From the NCBI RefSeq assembly GCF_002157835.1, contig NZ_CP020809.1:4278001-4342000 (forward strand): a stretch of 64,000 nucleotides of DNA. The letters are read 5' to 3'. Positions 1 through 9,028 of this stretch are shown in pieces. Position 1 is the first letter of the stretch, and each line of letters starts with the position of its first letter. The translations under genes and the position numbers were made by a program. Under the pieces are notes generated by a model, which was not told the DNA's origin, made no database searches, and saw only the letters and a list, made by a program, of their open reading frames with translations. The stretch is from Mycobacterium dioxanotrophicus (GTDB lineage: Bacteria > Actinomycetota > Actinomycetes > Mycobacteriales > Mycobacteriaceae).

Positions 1-2
1 GC

Positions 3-74
3 TCACAAGTACGCATCGCACCTGTGCGCACCAGCGGGATGATGCCCTACGTAACTCGACTGATCGAATACTGA
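3..74 (+). CDS. Possible 3' end of an upstream gene, truncated by the window edge
   Basis: An open frame enters from the left edge and stops at TGA 72-74, giving a 23-residue tail that ends TRLIEY. No family can be recognised from so little. From 75 to 210 no gene is visible, and this stretch should hold the promoter of the downstream P-type ATPase. The frame may be chance. Confidence 0.2.
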   Translation, partial: SQVRIAPVRTSGMMPYVTRLIEY

Positions 75-210
75 CCCACACCCCAGCGGCTCCCCGGCCC
101 GGCGGGCAGGTCCACCAAGCCGCCAGAATCTCGAGGAAGCGATGCGGATCGCTGCCGCGCATGCCGGAAGGGAAACGGACCGAACTGGGCTGTCGATACA
201 CTGCCCCGCA

Positions 211-225
211 TACCCCTTGGGGGTA
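211..225. promoter_or_regulatory. RicR/CsoR-type copper operator
   Basis: The sequence reads TACCC-N5-GGGTA, a palindrome of the kind bound by mycobacterial RicR and CsoR copper repressors (family knowledge). It lies about 70 bp upstream of the ATPase start, where a repressor would block transcription and release on Cu(I) binding. No ricR or csoR gene is visible in the window, so a chromosomal or distal repressor would have to act here. Confidence 0.6.
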
Positions 226-295
226 TACACTGAGTCGCAGTGCCGCCCGCCTCGCGGGTATACGTCGCGGCAATCGAGTACACGAAAGGCCGATC

Positions 296-2644
296 ATGAC
301 CGAGCATCGCCACCATGACCACGGATCGGTGCCTGCCCCCGATCTCGTGCACGATCCCGTATGCGGGATGACGGTGGATCCTCACACGAGCGAGTACCGC
401 ATCGAATACGACAGTCGGACATTCCACTTCTGCTCGGCGCACTGTCAGTCCAGGTTCGCAGCGGACCCGGGCGAGTTCCTCGACGCCGCACAGGCCCCGG
501 CCGCTGCGCCGGTCGCATCTCTCGGCGAGAGCGTCGAATACACCTGCCCAATGCACCCCGAGATTCGCCGGCCCGAACCCGGGTCCTGCCCGATCTGTGG
601 GATGGCTCTCGAACCCGCCGTGGTCACCGCCGACACCGGCCCGAGCCCCGAACTCTCCGACATGACCCGCCGCTTCTGGATCGGTCTCGTTCTTACCGCC
701 CCGGTGTTCGCCCTTGAAATGGGCGGGCACCTGTTCCCCTCACTACACCACTTCGTCCCCGCGACGGTCTCGACGTGGATCCAGTTCGTACTGGCGACCC
801 CGGTGGTGCTGTGGGCTGGATGGCCGTTCTTCGTTCGCGGCGCGCAGTCGGTGCGCACACGCAACCTCAACATGTTCACCCTGATCGCGATGGGCACCGG
901 GGTGGCCTGGCTCTACAGCGTCGTCGCCACCCTCGTGCCCGGTGTTTTCCCGGACGCCTTTCGCGGCATGGACGGCACCGTCGCCGTGTACTTCGAGGCC
1001 GCTGCCGTAATCACCGTGCTGGTGCTGCTCGGGCAGGTCCTGGAACTGCGGGCACGGGAGCAGACCTCCGGCGCGATCAAGGCACTGCTTGATCTGGCCC
1101 CGAAGACCGGGCGCCGTATCAACGCCGATGGCACCGAGGAAGAAGTAGCGCTCGACGCCGTGCAGATCGGCGATCTGATGCGGGTTCGGCCCGGCGAGAA
1201 GGTTCCGGTCGACGGCGCCGTGCAGGACGGGCGATCCTCGCTCGACGAGTCTATGGTCACCGGCGAATCGATGCCCGTCACCAAGACTTCCGGAGACACC
1301 GTGATCGGCGGCACCCTCAACCGCACCGGCGCATTGGTGATCCGCGCCGAAAAGGTCGGCCGCGACACCATGCTCGCCCGCATCGTTGCGATGGTGGCGC
1401 AAGCCCAGCGATCCCGCGCACCCATTCAACGGCTCGCCGACAAGGTCGCCCGAAAGTTTGTGCCCGCGGTCATCGCGATCGCCGTCGTCGCGTTTGTGGT
1501 GTGGGCACTCGTCGGGCCCTCCCCCTCGCTGGCATACGCACTGGTCGTCGCTGTGTCGGTGTTGATCATCGCCTGCCCCTGCGCCCTTGGCCTGGCCACC
1601 CCGATGTCGATCATGGTCGGCGTCGGTCGCGGCGCCGAACTCGGTGTGCTCATCAAGAACGCCGAGGCCCTCGAGCGCTTGGAGAAAGTCGACACCCTCG
1701 TCGTCGACAAGACCGGCACGCTGACCGAAGGACGCCCATCGGTCACCGCCATCGTGCCCGACAACGGCATCGACGCCAACGACGTACTGCGCCTGGCCGC
1801 CGGCGTCGAACGTGCCTCCGAACACCCGTTAGCGCTCGCGATTGTCGAAGCGGCCGAACGCGCCGGCCTCACCACCCCAGCCGTCACCGACTTCGATTCC
1901 CCCGTCGGACGCGGCGTGGTCGGCACCGTCGAGGGACGCCGGGTCGCCCTGGGCAATGCCACGTTCCTCGCTGACGAGGGAATCGACATCTCCGCGTTCG
2001 CCCGCCAGGCCGACGACCTCCGCCACGACGGCGCCACTGCGATCTTCGTCGGCGTCGGTGGCCGCGCCGCCGGTGTCCTCGCGATCGCCGACCCAGTCAA
2101 GGACACCACCCCCGAGGCCTTGACCGCGCTGCGCGACGATGGCATCGACGTCGTGATGCTCACCGGCGACAACCGCACCACCGCTGAGGCGGTCGGCCGC
2201 CGGCTCGGCATCAGCGAGGTGGAGGCCGAGGTTCTGCCTGATCACAAGAGCGCAGTCGTGCAGCGACTCCGGGACCAGGGCAAGATCGTGGCTATGGCCG
2301 GCGACGGCGTCAACGACGCCCCTGCACTCGCGGCCGCCGACGTGGGCATCGCGATGGGATCGGGCACGGACGTGGCCATCGAAAGCGCCGGGGTCACGCT
2401 CCTGCGCGGGGATCTGACGGGGATCGTCCGGGCGCGGCGACTATCCGCAGCGACGATGAGCAACATCCGGCAGAACCTGGTCTTCGCTTTCGTGTACAAC
2501 GCCGCCGGCATCCCGCTCGCTGCCGGAGTCCTCTACCCGGTGTTCGGGATACTGCTGTCGCCGATCATCGCAGCCGCCGCGATGGCCCTGTCGTCGGTCA
2601 GCGTCATTGGCAACGCCCTACGGTTGCGCTCGAAGAAGCTCTAA
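296..2644 (+). CDS. Copper-type P1B ATPase with N-terminal YHS and metal-binding domains (CopA-like)
   Basis: Heavy-metal P-type ATPase, 782 aa, expected to export Cu(I) across the inner membrane. In order: a His-rich N-terminus; a YHS domain at about residues 19-58 (DPVCGM, later Cys residues); a heavy-metal-binding domain at about 82-107 ([14 protein letters not shown]); then the ATPase core with the CPC membrane motif ([11 protein letters not shown]), the phosphorylation site DKTGTLTEG and the hinge [10 protein letters not shown]. It lacks the classical N-terminal CxxC HMA domain, as expected for YHS-type ATPases. ATG 296 was chosen because GAAAGG precedes it; an in-frame start at 161 would cover the operator. 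Cu(I) specificity is inferred from CPC, the operator and the copper-gene neighbours. Confidence 0.93.
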   Translation: MTEHRHHDHGSVPAPDLVHDPVCGMTVDPHTSEYRIEYDSRTFHFCSAHCQSRFAADPGEFLDAAQAPAAAPVASLGESVEYTCPMHPEIRRPEPGSCPICGMALEPAVVTADTGPSPELSDMTRRFWIGLVLTAPVFALEMGGHLFPSLHHFVPATVSTWIQFVLATPVVLWAGWPFFVRGAQSVRTRNLNMFTLIAMGTGVAWLYSVVATLVPGVFPDAFRGMDGTVAVYFEAAAVITVLVLLGQVLELRAREQTSGAIKALLDLAPKTGRRINADGTEEEVALDAVQIGDLMRVRPGEKVPVDGAVQDGRSSLDESMVTGESMPVTKTSGDTVIGGTLNRTGALVIRAEKVGRDTMLARIVAMVAQAQRSRAPIQRLADKVARKFVPAVIAIAVVAFVVWALVGPSPSLAYALVVAVSVLIIACPCALGLATPMSIMVGVGRGAELGVLIKNAEALERLEKVDTLVVDKTGTLTEGRPSVTAIVPDNGIDANDVLRLAAGVERASEHPLALAIVEAAERAGLTTPAVTDFDSPVGRGVVGTVEGRRVALGNATFLADEGIDISAFARQADDLRHDGATAIFVGVGGRAAGVLAIADPVKDTTPEALTALRDDGIDVVMLTGDNRTTAEAVGRRLGISEVEAEVLPDHKSAVVQRLRDQGKIVAMAGDGVNDAPALAAADVGIAMGSGTDVAIESAGVTLLRGDLTGIVRARRLSAATMSNIRQNLVFAFVYNAAGIPLAAGVLYPVFGILLSPIIAAAAMALSSVSVIGNALRLRSKKL

Positions 2645-2665
2645 CCCCGGCCCTGGCACCGGCTC

Positions 2666-2695
2666 CCTCGGTACCTGCCACGGTAGGTATCGAGG
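2666..2695 (+). terminator. Hairpin terminator after the ATPase
   Basis: CCTCGGTACCT and AGGTATCGAGG form an 11-bp stem with one G:T-type mismatch and an 8-nt loop, followed by GGTTT. It starts 21 bp after the ATPase stop codon. The T-tract is weak, as is common in high-GC actinobacteria. Confidence 0.5.
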
Positions 2696-2707
2696 GGTTT
2701 CGATCGA

Positions 2708-2746
2708 GGCCATTAGCGGGCTCGCGGGTCGAACCCGCTAATGGCC
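2708..2746. terminator. Second perfect 13-bp inverted repeat
   Basis: GGCCATTAGCGGG and CCCGCTAATGGCC are perfect complements separated by 13 nt. Together with the preceding hairpin it makes a tandem terminator-like region between the ATPase and the methyltransferase. It has no T-tract, so a protein-binding site is also possible. Confidence 0.4.
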
Positions 2747-2877
2747 AACCATGGCCCACATCACGACCACCACGACCGAGGATAGCCATCGCACGCGGTC
2801 GCCACATCGAAGGCTAGGCACCTCATCTGTAGATACCGGGGTGTACTCGACGGGTCACACGGCGAAGGTTGATGCGT

Positions 2878-2909
2878 TTGCGACCGTGAGCGACATGGTC
2901 ATCTATAAT
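2878..2909 (+). promoter_or_regulatory. Candidate sigma-A promoter for the methyltransferase
   Basis: A perfect TATAAT lies at 2904-2909, about 50 bp before the methyltransferase start. The best upstream element is TTGCGA at 2878-2883 with a 20-nt spacer, which is long, so the -35 assignment is weak. Confidence 0.45.
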
Positions 2910-2957
2910 ACCGGTCTGCCTAATGTGGTGGTAGCGACCTGAAGACAGGACACGTCG

Positions 2958-3626
2958 ATGACCGTCATCACCGTTCCCCAGATTATCCCTGCTCAGCCCG
3001 ACAAACCTGTCCTAGACGATGTTCCCGAGCTCCAGGCATTCGCCCGCGCAATCGCCGTCGATGGCGTCTGGACTACCGACATCGCGCGAGCTACCGCCAG
3101 CATGTTCGACGGTATGGCCGCCACATGGAACACCCAACACAGCACGAACCGATTCGACGCGGTGCGCGACGCCCTCCGTCGGGGCCAGATACCCGTCGGC
3201 GGACGCTGCCTTGAAGTCGGATCCGGAACCGGGCAGATCACCCCGCTGCTGACCGACCACTTCGACGAGGTCTTCTGTGTCGACCTTTCCATCGCACTGC
3301 TCACCCAAGCACCCGGGTGCGACAGCTTTCGCATCTGCTGTGATGCCTCTCGATTGCCGTTTTGCGATCAGGTCTTCGACGCCGCTGTACTCGTCGATAC
3401 GTTCTGCTGCGCCCACGAGCTCGTCCGCGTTCTCAAAGGCCGCGGACACATCGTCTGGATCAACCTGCTCGGCCAAGACGGACCGTTATACGTCCCCGCC
3501 ACCGACATCGCCAGTGCGCTCCCCGGCGCCTGGACTAGTACGGAGAGTGCTGCAGGCTGGGGAAGCTGGAGCGTGCTGTCGGCAGTGGCCTCCCCATCCG
3601 AGCCGGCCAGTACCCCGTGGCCGTAA
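2958..3626 (+). CDS. Class I SAM-dependent methyltransferase
   Basis: A 222-aa Rossmann-fold methyltransferase of the Methyltransf_11 type. The SAM-binding glycine loop LEVGSGTGQ is at about residues 85-93, followed by an acidic strand end (VFCVDLS) and a motif-II-like DAAVLVDTF. The substrate cannot be read from sequence. ATG 2958 has AGGA 8 nt upstream. It stands alone between the ATPase terminators and a convergent L,D-transpeptidase, so its place in the copper island is by position only. Confidence 0.75.
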   Translation: MTVITVPQIIPAQPDKPVLDDVPELQAFARAIAVDGVWTTDIARATASMFDGMAATWNTQHSTNRFDAVRDALRRGQIPVGGRCLEVGSGTGQITPLLTDHFDEVFCVDLSIALLTQAPGCDSFRICCDASRLPFCDQVFDAAVLVDTFCCAHELVRVLKGRGHIVWINLLGQDGPLYVPATDIASALPGAWTSTESAAGWGSWSVLSAVASPSEPASTPWP

Positions 3627-3666
3627 TTACACACGTCGCTGGCCACCCACCGCTGTCAGACCACGG

Positions 3667-4923
3667 TCAACGCAAAGCACTGCCTTTCACCCACTGCTCC
3701 CAGGGCACACTCCAGTCGCCGTTCTGCCAGACCTGCAGGGGCTCGCCGCCGGTGTTGCGAACCTCGACGACATCGCCGGGCTGGGAAAAGTCGTAGAACC
3801 AGCGGGCGTTGTCGGGGTTGAGGTTCAGGCAGCCGTGCGACACATTGGTGTTGCCCTGAGCCCAGACGGTGCTCTCCAGCTGATGCAGATAGATCCCGTC
3901 GGTGCTTATACGGGTGGCCCACGAGATCGTTTCGCGGTACCCCAGCCGGGAATTGATCGGCAGGCCATAGGTCGAGGAGTCCATCACCACGGGATTGGCC
4001 TTGTCCATCACCGTGTAGATGCCGCGCTGGGTCCAAAATGAGATGGTTTGTCCGTTGACCCTCTCGGTGCCGCCCATGCCCATCGAGGTCGGCATGGTGC
4101 GGACCAGTTGGCCGTTGTTGAACACGCTGACCTGTTTGGTGGCGTCGTCGGCGATGGCGACGTGTGCGTCGCCGATGACAAAGCCCACATGCACATCCTC
4201 TTGCCCATACAGGCCGCCCCCCAACGCCGCTCCGTAGATGTTGGCCTGCACCGTCACCGCCGTTTCCGGGGCGAAGTACTGTGCCGGGCGCCAATGCGCA
4301 GTCTGATCGTCCAGCCAGTACCAGGACCCGATCACCGCCGGTGCAGTCGACACCACCAGGCGCCGCTCGGCGGCGGCCTTGTCGACGATCGGTTCATCGA
4401 AGCGCGCCACCACGACGGTGCCGATGCCGTAGGTCGCGCCGTCACGCACGTCAGCACCCGATGTCGTGGTCAGCCGGACCCGGGTCTGATTGCCCGGAAC
4501 CAGGGTCGAGAACGTAGAAACACGTTGCAGCCGGGCCCCGTCGGGGGCGGTGGCGGTCGCGGTGATGGTGTAGGTGCGTCCATAGCCCAGCGGCACGGCG
4601 GGCTTCCACACCGCACCGTCGGGTGTGGTGACGCCGGCGATGCGGATGCCCTCTTCGTTGGTCATCGTCACCTCCGACACCGAAGCAAAGCTCGCCGACA
4701 CAGTTACCGGGCCCAGTGGGTCCACATCGGTGGCCGCCGGTCCCGGGGAAATCACCAGATCGGCGATTGGCTGCGGCGCAACGGCGCTCTGCTGGTCGCT
4801 GCTGCCCGCGCGGTCACACCCCCAACAGTGCGAGATTCCCACGGCGACAACCGCCCCGAACGTTCCGGTGAGCACCAGCACCGCGGCCAACACCCGCACG
4901 CCGATTCGGCGATCCACGGTCAC
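3667..4923 (-). CDS. L,D-transpeptidase (YkuD domain), LdtMt2-like
   Basis: A peptidoglycan 3-3 cross-linking enzyme, 418 aa. The N-terminal hydrophobic segment (VRVLAAVLVLTGTFGAVVAV) ends near Cys residues and may be a signal anchor or lipobox. Ig-like domains follow, then a YkuD domain with the catalytic motif [10 protein letters not shown] (active Cys) and the upstream His in IYLHQLES. Length and layout match mycobacterial Ldts (about 400 aa). GTG 4923 is preferred because GGGAGG lies 5 nt upstream; GTG 4953 is an alternative. It lies downstream of the multicopper oxidase in the same direction with a 290-320-bp gap that carries its own operator-like palindrome. Confidence 0.9.
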   Translation of the reverse strand: MTVDRRIGVRVLAAVLVLTGTFGAVVAVGISHCWGCDRAGSSDQQSAVAPQPIADLVISPGPAATDVDPLGPVTVSASFASVSEVTMTNEEGIRIAGVTTPDGAVWKPAVPLGYGRTYTITATATAPDGARLQRVSTFSTLVPGNQTRVRLTTTSGADVRDGATYGIGTVVVARFDEPIVDKAAAERRLVVSTAPAVIGSWYWLDDQTAHWRPAQYFAPETAVTVQANIYGAALGGGLYGQEDVHVGFVIGDAHVAIADDATKQVSVFNNGQLVRTMPTSMGMGGTERVNGQTISFWTQRGIYTVMDKANPVVMDSSTYGLPINSRLGYRETISWATRISTDGIYLHQLESTVWAQGNTNVSHGCLNLNPDNARWFYDFSQPGDVVEVRNTGGEPLQVWQNGDWSVPWEQWVKGSALR

Positions 4924-4986
4924 ACCGGCCTCCCGTCGCGGAGCGCCGCGCACGCCCCACCATTCGAACTACACCTGTCACATCAT

Positions 4987-5005
4987 CTACTAAGCTACAT
5001 AGTAG
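4987..5005. promoter_or_regulatory. Palindrome CTACTA-N7-TAGTAG upstream of the L,D-transpeptidase
   Basis: A perfect 6-bp inverted repeat with a 7-nt spacer, about 65 bp upstream of the GTG start, resembles operators of BlaI/CopY-type winged-helix repressors. No such repressor gene is visible. The rest of the interval 4924-5243 shows no gene. Confidence 0.4.
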
Positions 5006-5243
5006 ACGATGCGATCGTCGCTACTCGGCTCACGGTGCGAATCGGCTTATGGTGCTGGCGCCCAAGTCATTAGGCGGATGTGGGCCCTTGCGCGCGACCA
5101 GCAGTCGTTCGGGGCAGCACCACATCATGGCGACCCCAATGCCCTCCACGGCCGGCCCCATACAGGCCTGATGCGACACCCGTGTTTGACCGGCCTGAGG
5201 GACCTCGCAGGACACGCCGCCGGCCGGCTGCTTTTCCCGTGGG

Positions 5244-6755
5244 CTAGGCCTGGTAATCCACACTGGTCATCATGCCGGCCTCTTGGTGATAGGTGTTGTG
5301 ACAGTGCATCATCCACACACCGGGATTGTCGGCGACGAACCGCACCTGTAGCTTTTGCATCGGCAACACGATGGCGGTGTCTTTGCGCGCGCCTGGGCGG
5401 CCATCGGCGCCGACCACTTCGAAGGTGTGTCCGTGCAAGTGCATCGGGTGCCACATCATCGTGGCGTTGTTGAACGTCAACGACACATGTTGGCCCTCTC
5501 GGACCTGCAGCGGGCGGGTCTTTGCGAACGGCAATCCATTGATCGTCCAGTCGTAGCGCATCATCGACCCACCCAGATCTGCCGACAGGTTCACCTCGTC
5601 GGGCGATGGCGGCAACACCGCCTCCCCTGTGGCGGCCAAGTCGCTGACTGTCGCGACGCGGCCCTGCAGCTCGCCGGGGGTGTACTCGGCAGCCGGGGTC
5701 ACCCCTGTCCCGGTGACCAGCAATGCGCGCGCGGTAGCGTTCTTGCCCTCGGCCGCTGCCACCAGTGGAAACACTCCGTCTCCGGCGGTGACTACCATGT
5801 CGTAGCGTTCCCCCATGCCGAGCAACACGGCGTCAGCGTCGATGGGCGTTACCGGGAATCCATCGGTATGGGTGATGGTCAGCCGGTGTCCTGCAAGCGC
5901 CACTCGAAAGGCGGTATCAGACCCGGCGTTGATGATCCGAATCCGCACCCGGTCACCAGGCTTGGCGCGAAACGTCGTGGGCGCCTGAGGGATACGCCCG
6001 TTGATCGCATAGTATGGGTAGCTTACGTCGCCGGCGTCCCCGCCGAGCAACGCACTGTTGCCCATACCGCCACCGCTCATACCTCCCATCCCCGGCATGC
6101 CGTTGTGGCCGCTGCCGCCGCGCAATCCGTCATAGATCTGGGTCGGGGTCGGGCCTACCCCGTCAGTCCAGTCATCGAGCATCACCACCCACTCGGCGTC
6201 GTAGCGGCCAGGGTCGTTGGGGTCATCGACGATCACCGGAAAATACAGGCCGGTGTCGGCGTCCAGCCCGGTGTGCGGATGGGCCCAATAGGTTCCAGGG
6301 TGCGGCACCGAGAATCGGTACGTGAACTCACCGCCGGCATCGATGTCGGGTGTGGCCGGCGAAGCGCCATCCATGTCGTTGCGCAACGCAACCCCATGCC
6401 AGTGCACCGAGGTGGAGTGATCCAGATGATTGCGCACCGTCACCGCCAACTCATCGCCGACTGACGCCCGCACCAGTGGCCCGGGTACAGAACCGTTGTA
6501 GGACAACGTGTCTACTGTGCGGCCTCCAAGATCGACGGGGCCGCGCTGAGCGGTCAAGGTGGTCGACACGGTGCGCCCGCTGTGGGGGCGGCGTGCTTCG
6601 GCGGCGGCAATCGCGCCCGACGAGGAGGACGTGGAGGCCGGAGGTGCCGTACCAGTGTTGCGCTGACACCCCGTTATCGCGGTAGCACCCAACGCGACTG
6701 AAGCCGCAAGGAACCCGCGGCGGCTGAACTGCGGTGCCCTGCCGGTATCAATCAT
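5244..6755 (-). CDS. mmcO: Tat-exported multicopper oxidase (MmcO-like)
   Basis: A 503-aa three-cupredoxin laccase-like oxidase that would oxidise Cu(I) to Cu(II) outside the membrane. The N-terminus has a twin-arginine signal (FSRRGFLAAS) followed by a lipobox-like ITGC. Copper-ligand motifs are in the family order: HWHG, AHPHTG, HPMHLHGH and MHCHNTYHQEAGM. A Met/Gly-rich stretch (GMPGMGGMSGGGMG) near the middle is typical of cuprous oxidases. ATG 6755 has AGGAGAA at good spacing, and its first codons overlap the end of the upstream small membrane gene by 8 bp, which implies coupled translation. It resembles M. tuberculosis MmcO, but the upstream region has direct repeats rather than a RicR box. 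Confidence 0.92.
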   Translation of the reverse strand: MIDTGRAPQFSRRGFLAASVALGATAITGCQRNTGTAPPASTSSSSGAIAAAEARRPHSGRTVSTTLTAQRGPVDLGGRTVDTLSYNGSVPGPLVRASVGDELAVTVRNHLDHSTSVHWHGVALRNDMDGASPATPDIDAGGEFTYRFSVPHPGTYWAHPHTGLDADTGLYFPVIVDDPNDPGRYDAEWVVMLDDWTDGVGPTPTQIYDGLRGGSGHNGMPGMGGMSGGGMGNSALLGGDAGDVSYPYYAINGRIPQAPTTFRAKPGDRVRIRIINAGSDTAFRVALAGHRLTITHTDGFPVTPIDADAVLLGMGERYDMVVTAGDGVFPLVAAAEGKNATARALLVTGTGVTPAAEYTPGELQGRVATVSDLAATGEAVLPPSPDEVNLSADLGGSMMRYDWTINGLPFAKTRPLQVREGQHVSLTFNNATMMWHPMHLHGHTFEVVGADGRPGARKDTAIVLPMQKLQVRFVADNPGVWMMHCHNTYHQEAGMMTSVDYQA

Positions 6756-7014
6756 TGCTGGGGTTCTCCTGCGTCGTGTGATCACTAGTTGCCGATACGC
6801 GGTCGACGCCGGCCCGCACGCGGGGACCGGGTGTCAACATTGCCGCGATCACCGGTGTCGACCGAACTTCATGTCCACCGCGGCGGCGGGGACTGAACAA
6901 CGATGCCGCTGTCGCGATCGCGACGACCCAGCACACCACCAGCGCAGCGGTCAGCAGCAGCCAGCCATCCCAGTCGGCGTCGACGAACCCGCCGAGCGTT
7001 GATCCCACAGACAT
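6748..7014 (-). CDS. Small membrane protein upstream of the multicopper oxidase
   Basis: An 88-aa protein with one strong hydrophobic helix at about residues 18-43 and a basic, hydrophilic C-terminal tail. ATG 7014 follows a strong AGGAGG. Its stop overlaps the oxidase start, so the two form an operon. No domain is recognised; a membrane partner or anchor for the oxidase is only an inference. Confidence 0.7.
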   Translation of the reverse strand: MSVGSTLGGFVDADWDGWLLLTAALVVCWVVAIATAASLFSPRRRGGHEVRSTPVIAAMLTPGPRVRAGVDRVSATSDHTTQENPSND

Positions 7015-7056
7015 ATCGGCCTCCTTACCTGTTCCACCCTGACCGCCGCACATCAT

Positions 7057-7092
7057 TGAATCGGTAAGGGTCGTGTGAAGATTCGTTGAAGA
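7057..7092. promoter_or_regulatory. Candidate response-regulator binding repeats in a divergent promoter
   Basis: TGAAGA at 7076-7081 and 7087-7092 are direct repeats exactly 11 bp apart, one helical turn, as for OmpR-family dimers; a related TGAATC lies at 7057-7062. They sit in the 125-bp divergent region between the oxidase operon and the response regulator. Control of both by that regulator is inferred. Confidence 0.45.
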
Positions 7093-7139
7093 AACTCGCC
7101 GATCGTTTGCGGCGCGCGATACAGCCGCACCATTGACAC

Positions 7140-7883
7140 ATGACTGATGCACCGCGGGCAGCGGCAGAGGGCTCGCAGTACCGGGCACTGGTCGTCGATG
7201 ACGAGACCGCGCTGGCCGATGTGGTGGCCAGCTACCTCGTTCGCGAGCAGTTCAGCGCCCACATCGCCCATACCGGGCCAGACGGGCTCGAATTGGCTCG
7301 CACTGTCGATCCCGACGTGGTGATCCTCGATCTGGGGTTACCTGGGATGGACGGATTGGAAGTGTGCCGCCAGATTCGCACCTTCTCTGACGCCTACGTG
7401 GTCATCCTGACCGCCCGCGACACCGAAATCGACACCATTCTCGGGCTCACCGTGGGCGCCGACGACTACGTCACGAAACCGTTCAGTCCTCGCGAATTGG
7501 TTGCCCGCATCCGGGCGATGTTGCGGCGTCCCCGCATTGCTGCCGACCCGGCGCCCGTCGGCGCCTCGGCACGGCCAGCACCCCTGCAGATCGGGGCGTT
7601 GCGCATCGACGTGGCCGCTCGCCAGGTATCGCTGGCCGGGCAGCCGATCGCGCTGACACGGATGGAATTCGACATCCTGGCGACGCTGGCCGCCCGTCCA
7701 GGACTAGTACTGAGCCGGCGCCAGCTGCTGGAATTAGTGCACGACGGTCCGTGGATAGGCAATGATCACCTCGTCGACGTGCACATCGGGCATGTGCGGC
7801 GCAAGCTCGGCGAAGACCCCGGCGCGCGGCGATACGTCGTTACCGTTCGAGGGGTGGGCTACCGCATTGGTAACGGACAATGA
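7140..7883 (+). CDS. OmpR-family response regulator
   Basis: A 247-aa DNA-binding regulator. The receiver domain has acidic residues VVDDE at about 18-22, the phosphoacceptor Asp64 (VILDLGLPGMDG) and the Lys of YVTKPF. The C-terminal winged helix has the usual RRKLGED and VRGVGYRI motifs. ATG 7140 has no clear ribosome site, so the transcript may be leaderless. The kinase start overlaps its stop (ATGA). Divergent from the multicopper oxidase operon, it fits a CopR/CusR-like copper sensor output. Confidence 0.9.
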   Translation: MTDAPRAAAEGSQYRALVVDDETALADVVASYLVREQFSAHIAHTGPDGLELARTVDPDVVILDLGLPGMDGLEVCRQIRTFSDAYVVILTARDTEIDTILGLTVGADDYVTKPFSPRELVARIRAMLRRPRIAADPAPVGASARPAPLQIGALRIDVAARQVSLAGQPIALTRMEFDILATLAARPGLVLSRRQLLELVHDGPWIGNDHLVDVHIGHVRRKLGEDPGARRYVVTVRGVGYRIGNGQ

Positions 7884-9001
7884 CACCGCGGCCGCGACTG
7901 GTCCCCGGGATTGGGATGCGGTTGCTGATCGCGCAATCGGCAGTGCTTCTGGCCGGGGCCATCACCACCTGGCTGGTCGCTGCTGTGGTGGGGCCGCCGT
8001 TGTTCCGTGAACACCTGCACCGTGCCGGCATCCCGCCGCGCTCACCCGAACAATTGCACGCCGAGCAGGCCTACCAGTACGCGACCATGCTGTCGGTCGG
8101 CGGTGCAGTGGTTGTTTCGGCCGTGACAGCGATTCTGGTGACCTGGTATGTCAGCCGGCGGCTGCAACGCTCGGTAGCTGATGTCGCCGCTGCCGCCACC
8201 GCCGTCGCAGACGGCGATTACGGCGTCCGGGTGCCACCACCGGGTCTGGGCGCCGACTTCCATTCATTGGCACACGCTTTCAACCACATGGCCACACAAT
8301 TGCAGGCCGTCGATGTCAACCGGCGCCAACTGTTCAGTGACCTTGCCCACGAAATCCGCACCCCGATAGCTGTCCTGGACGCCTACATCGAGGCAGTCGA
8401 AGACGGGGTGCGATCGTTGACCCCCGACACCACCGCGATGTTGCGAGACCAAACCCGACGACTCGTCCGGTTCTCCGAAGACGTCGCCGCACTCGCTCAG
8501 GCAGAAGAAGGCGCCGCATCGATGTCCATGGCCGACGTGGACATCTCCGAGGTCATTCTCACCATCGCCACAGCGGTCAGCGACCGATACGACGCCAAAA
8601 AGGTGCAGCTACACACAGCACTTCCCCCGTCGTTACCACCGCTGCACGGTGACGGGCAACGACTGGCCCAAGTGCTCACCAACCTGCTCGACAACGCGCT
8701 ACGCCACACCCCCGCGCATGGCCTGGTCACCGTCAGCGCCGAATACCAGGCCGGATGCATCGTGGTGCGAGTCAGCGACACCGGTCACGGCATTACCCCC
8801 GAGCACCTCCCCCACATCTTCGACCGCCTCTACCGCGCTGATCCGGCACGCACCCGCGAGCACGGGGGCTCGGGGCTTGGTCTGTCTATCGCCAAGGCGA
8901 TCGTCGAGGCCCACGGTGGCAGCATCCGTGCTGAAAGCTCAAGTTCGCCAAAACAAACCACTTTCACCGTCGAGTTGCCGACAACGGCCACACCGAACTG
9001 A
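7880..9001 (+). CDS. Sensor histidine kinase, partner of the adjacent regulator
   Basis: A 373-aa membrane kinase. Helices at about residues 13-38 and 69-91 bracket a short extracytoplasmic loop of only about 30 residues, followed by HAMP, HisKA with His157 (LAHEIRTP), and HATPase_c with NLLDNALRHT and GGSGLGLSIAKA. The 4-bp ATGA overlap with the regulator indicates coupled translation. The short loop has few obvious metal ligands, so copper sensing is inferred from neighbours. Confidence 0.88.
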   Translation: MTPRPRLVPGIGMRLLIAQSAVLLAGAITTWLVAAVVGPPLFREHLHRAGIPPRSPEQLHAEQAYQYATMLSVGGAVVVSAVTAILVTWYVSRRLQRSVADVAAAATAVADGDYGVRVPPPGLGADFHSLAHAFNHMATQLQAVDVNRRQLFSDLAHEIRTPIAVLDAYIEAVEDGVRSLTPDTTAMLRDQTRRLVRFSEDVAALAQAEEGAASMSMADVDISEVILTIATAVSDRYDAKKVQLHTALPPSLPPLHGDGQRLAQVLTNLLDNALRHTPAHGLVTVSAEYQAGCIVVRVSDTGHGITPEHLPHIFDRLYRADPARTREHGGSGLGLSIAKAIVEAHGGSIRAESSSSPKQTTFTVELPTTATPN

Positions 9002-9028
9002 TGAGCGGCCTCCGGCGGCCACGAAGTG

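Noticed and set aside
2751..2942. 63-aa frame before the methyltransferase
   Set aside because: Covers the promoter with TATAAT, starts inside a terminator-like repeat and has random composition.
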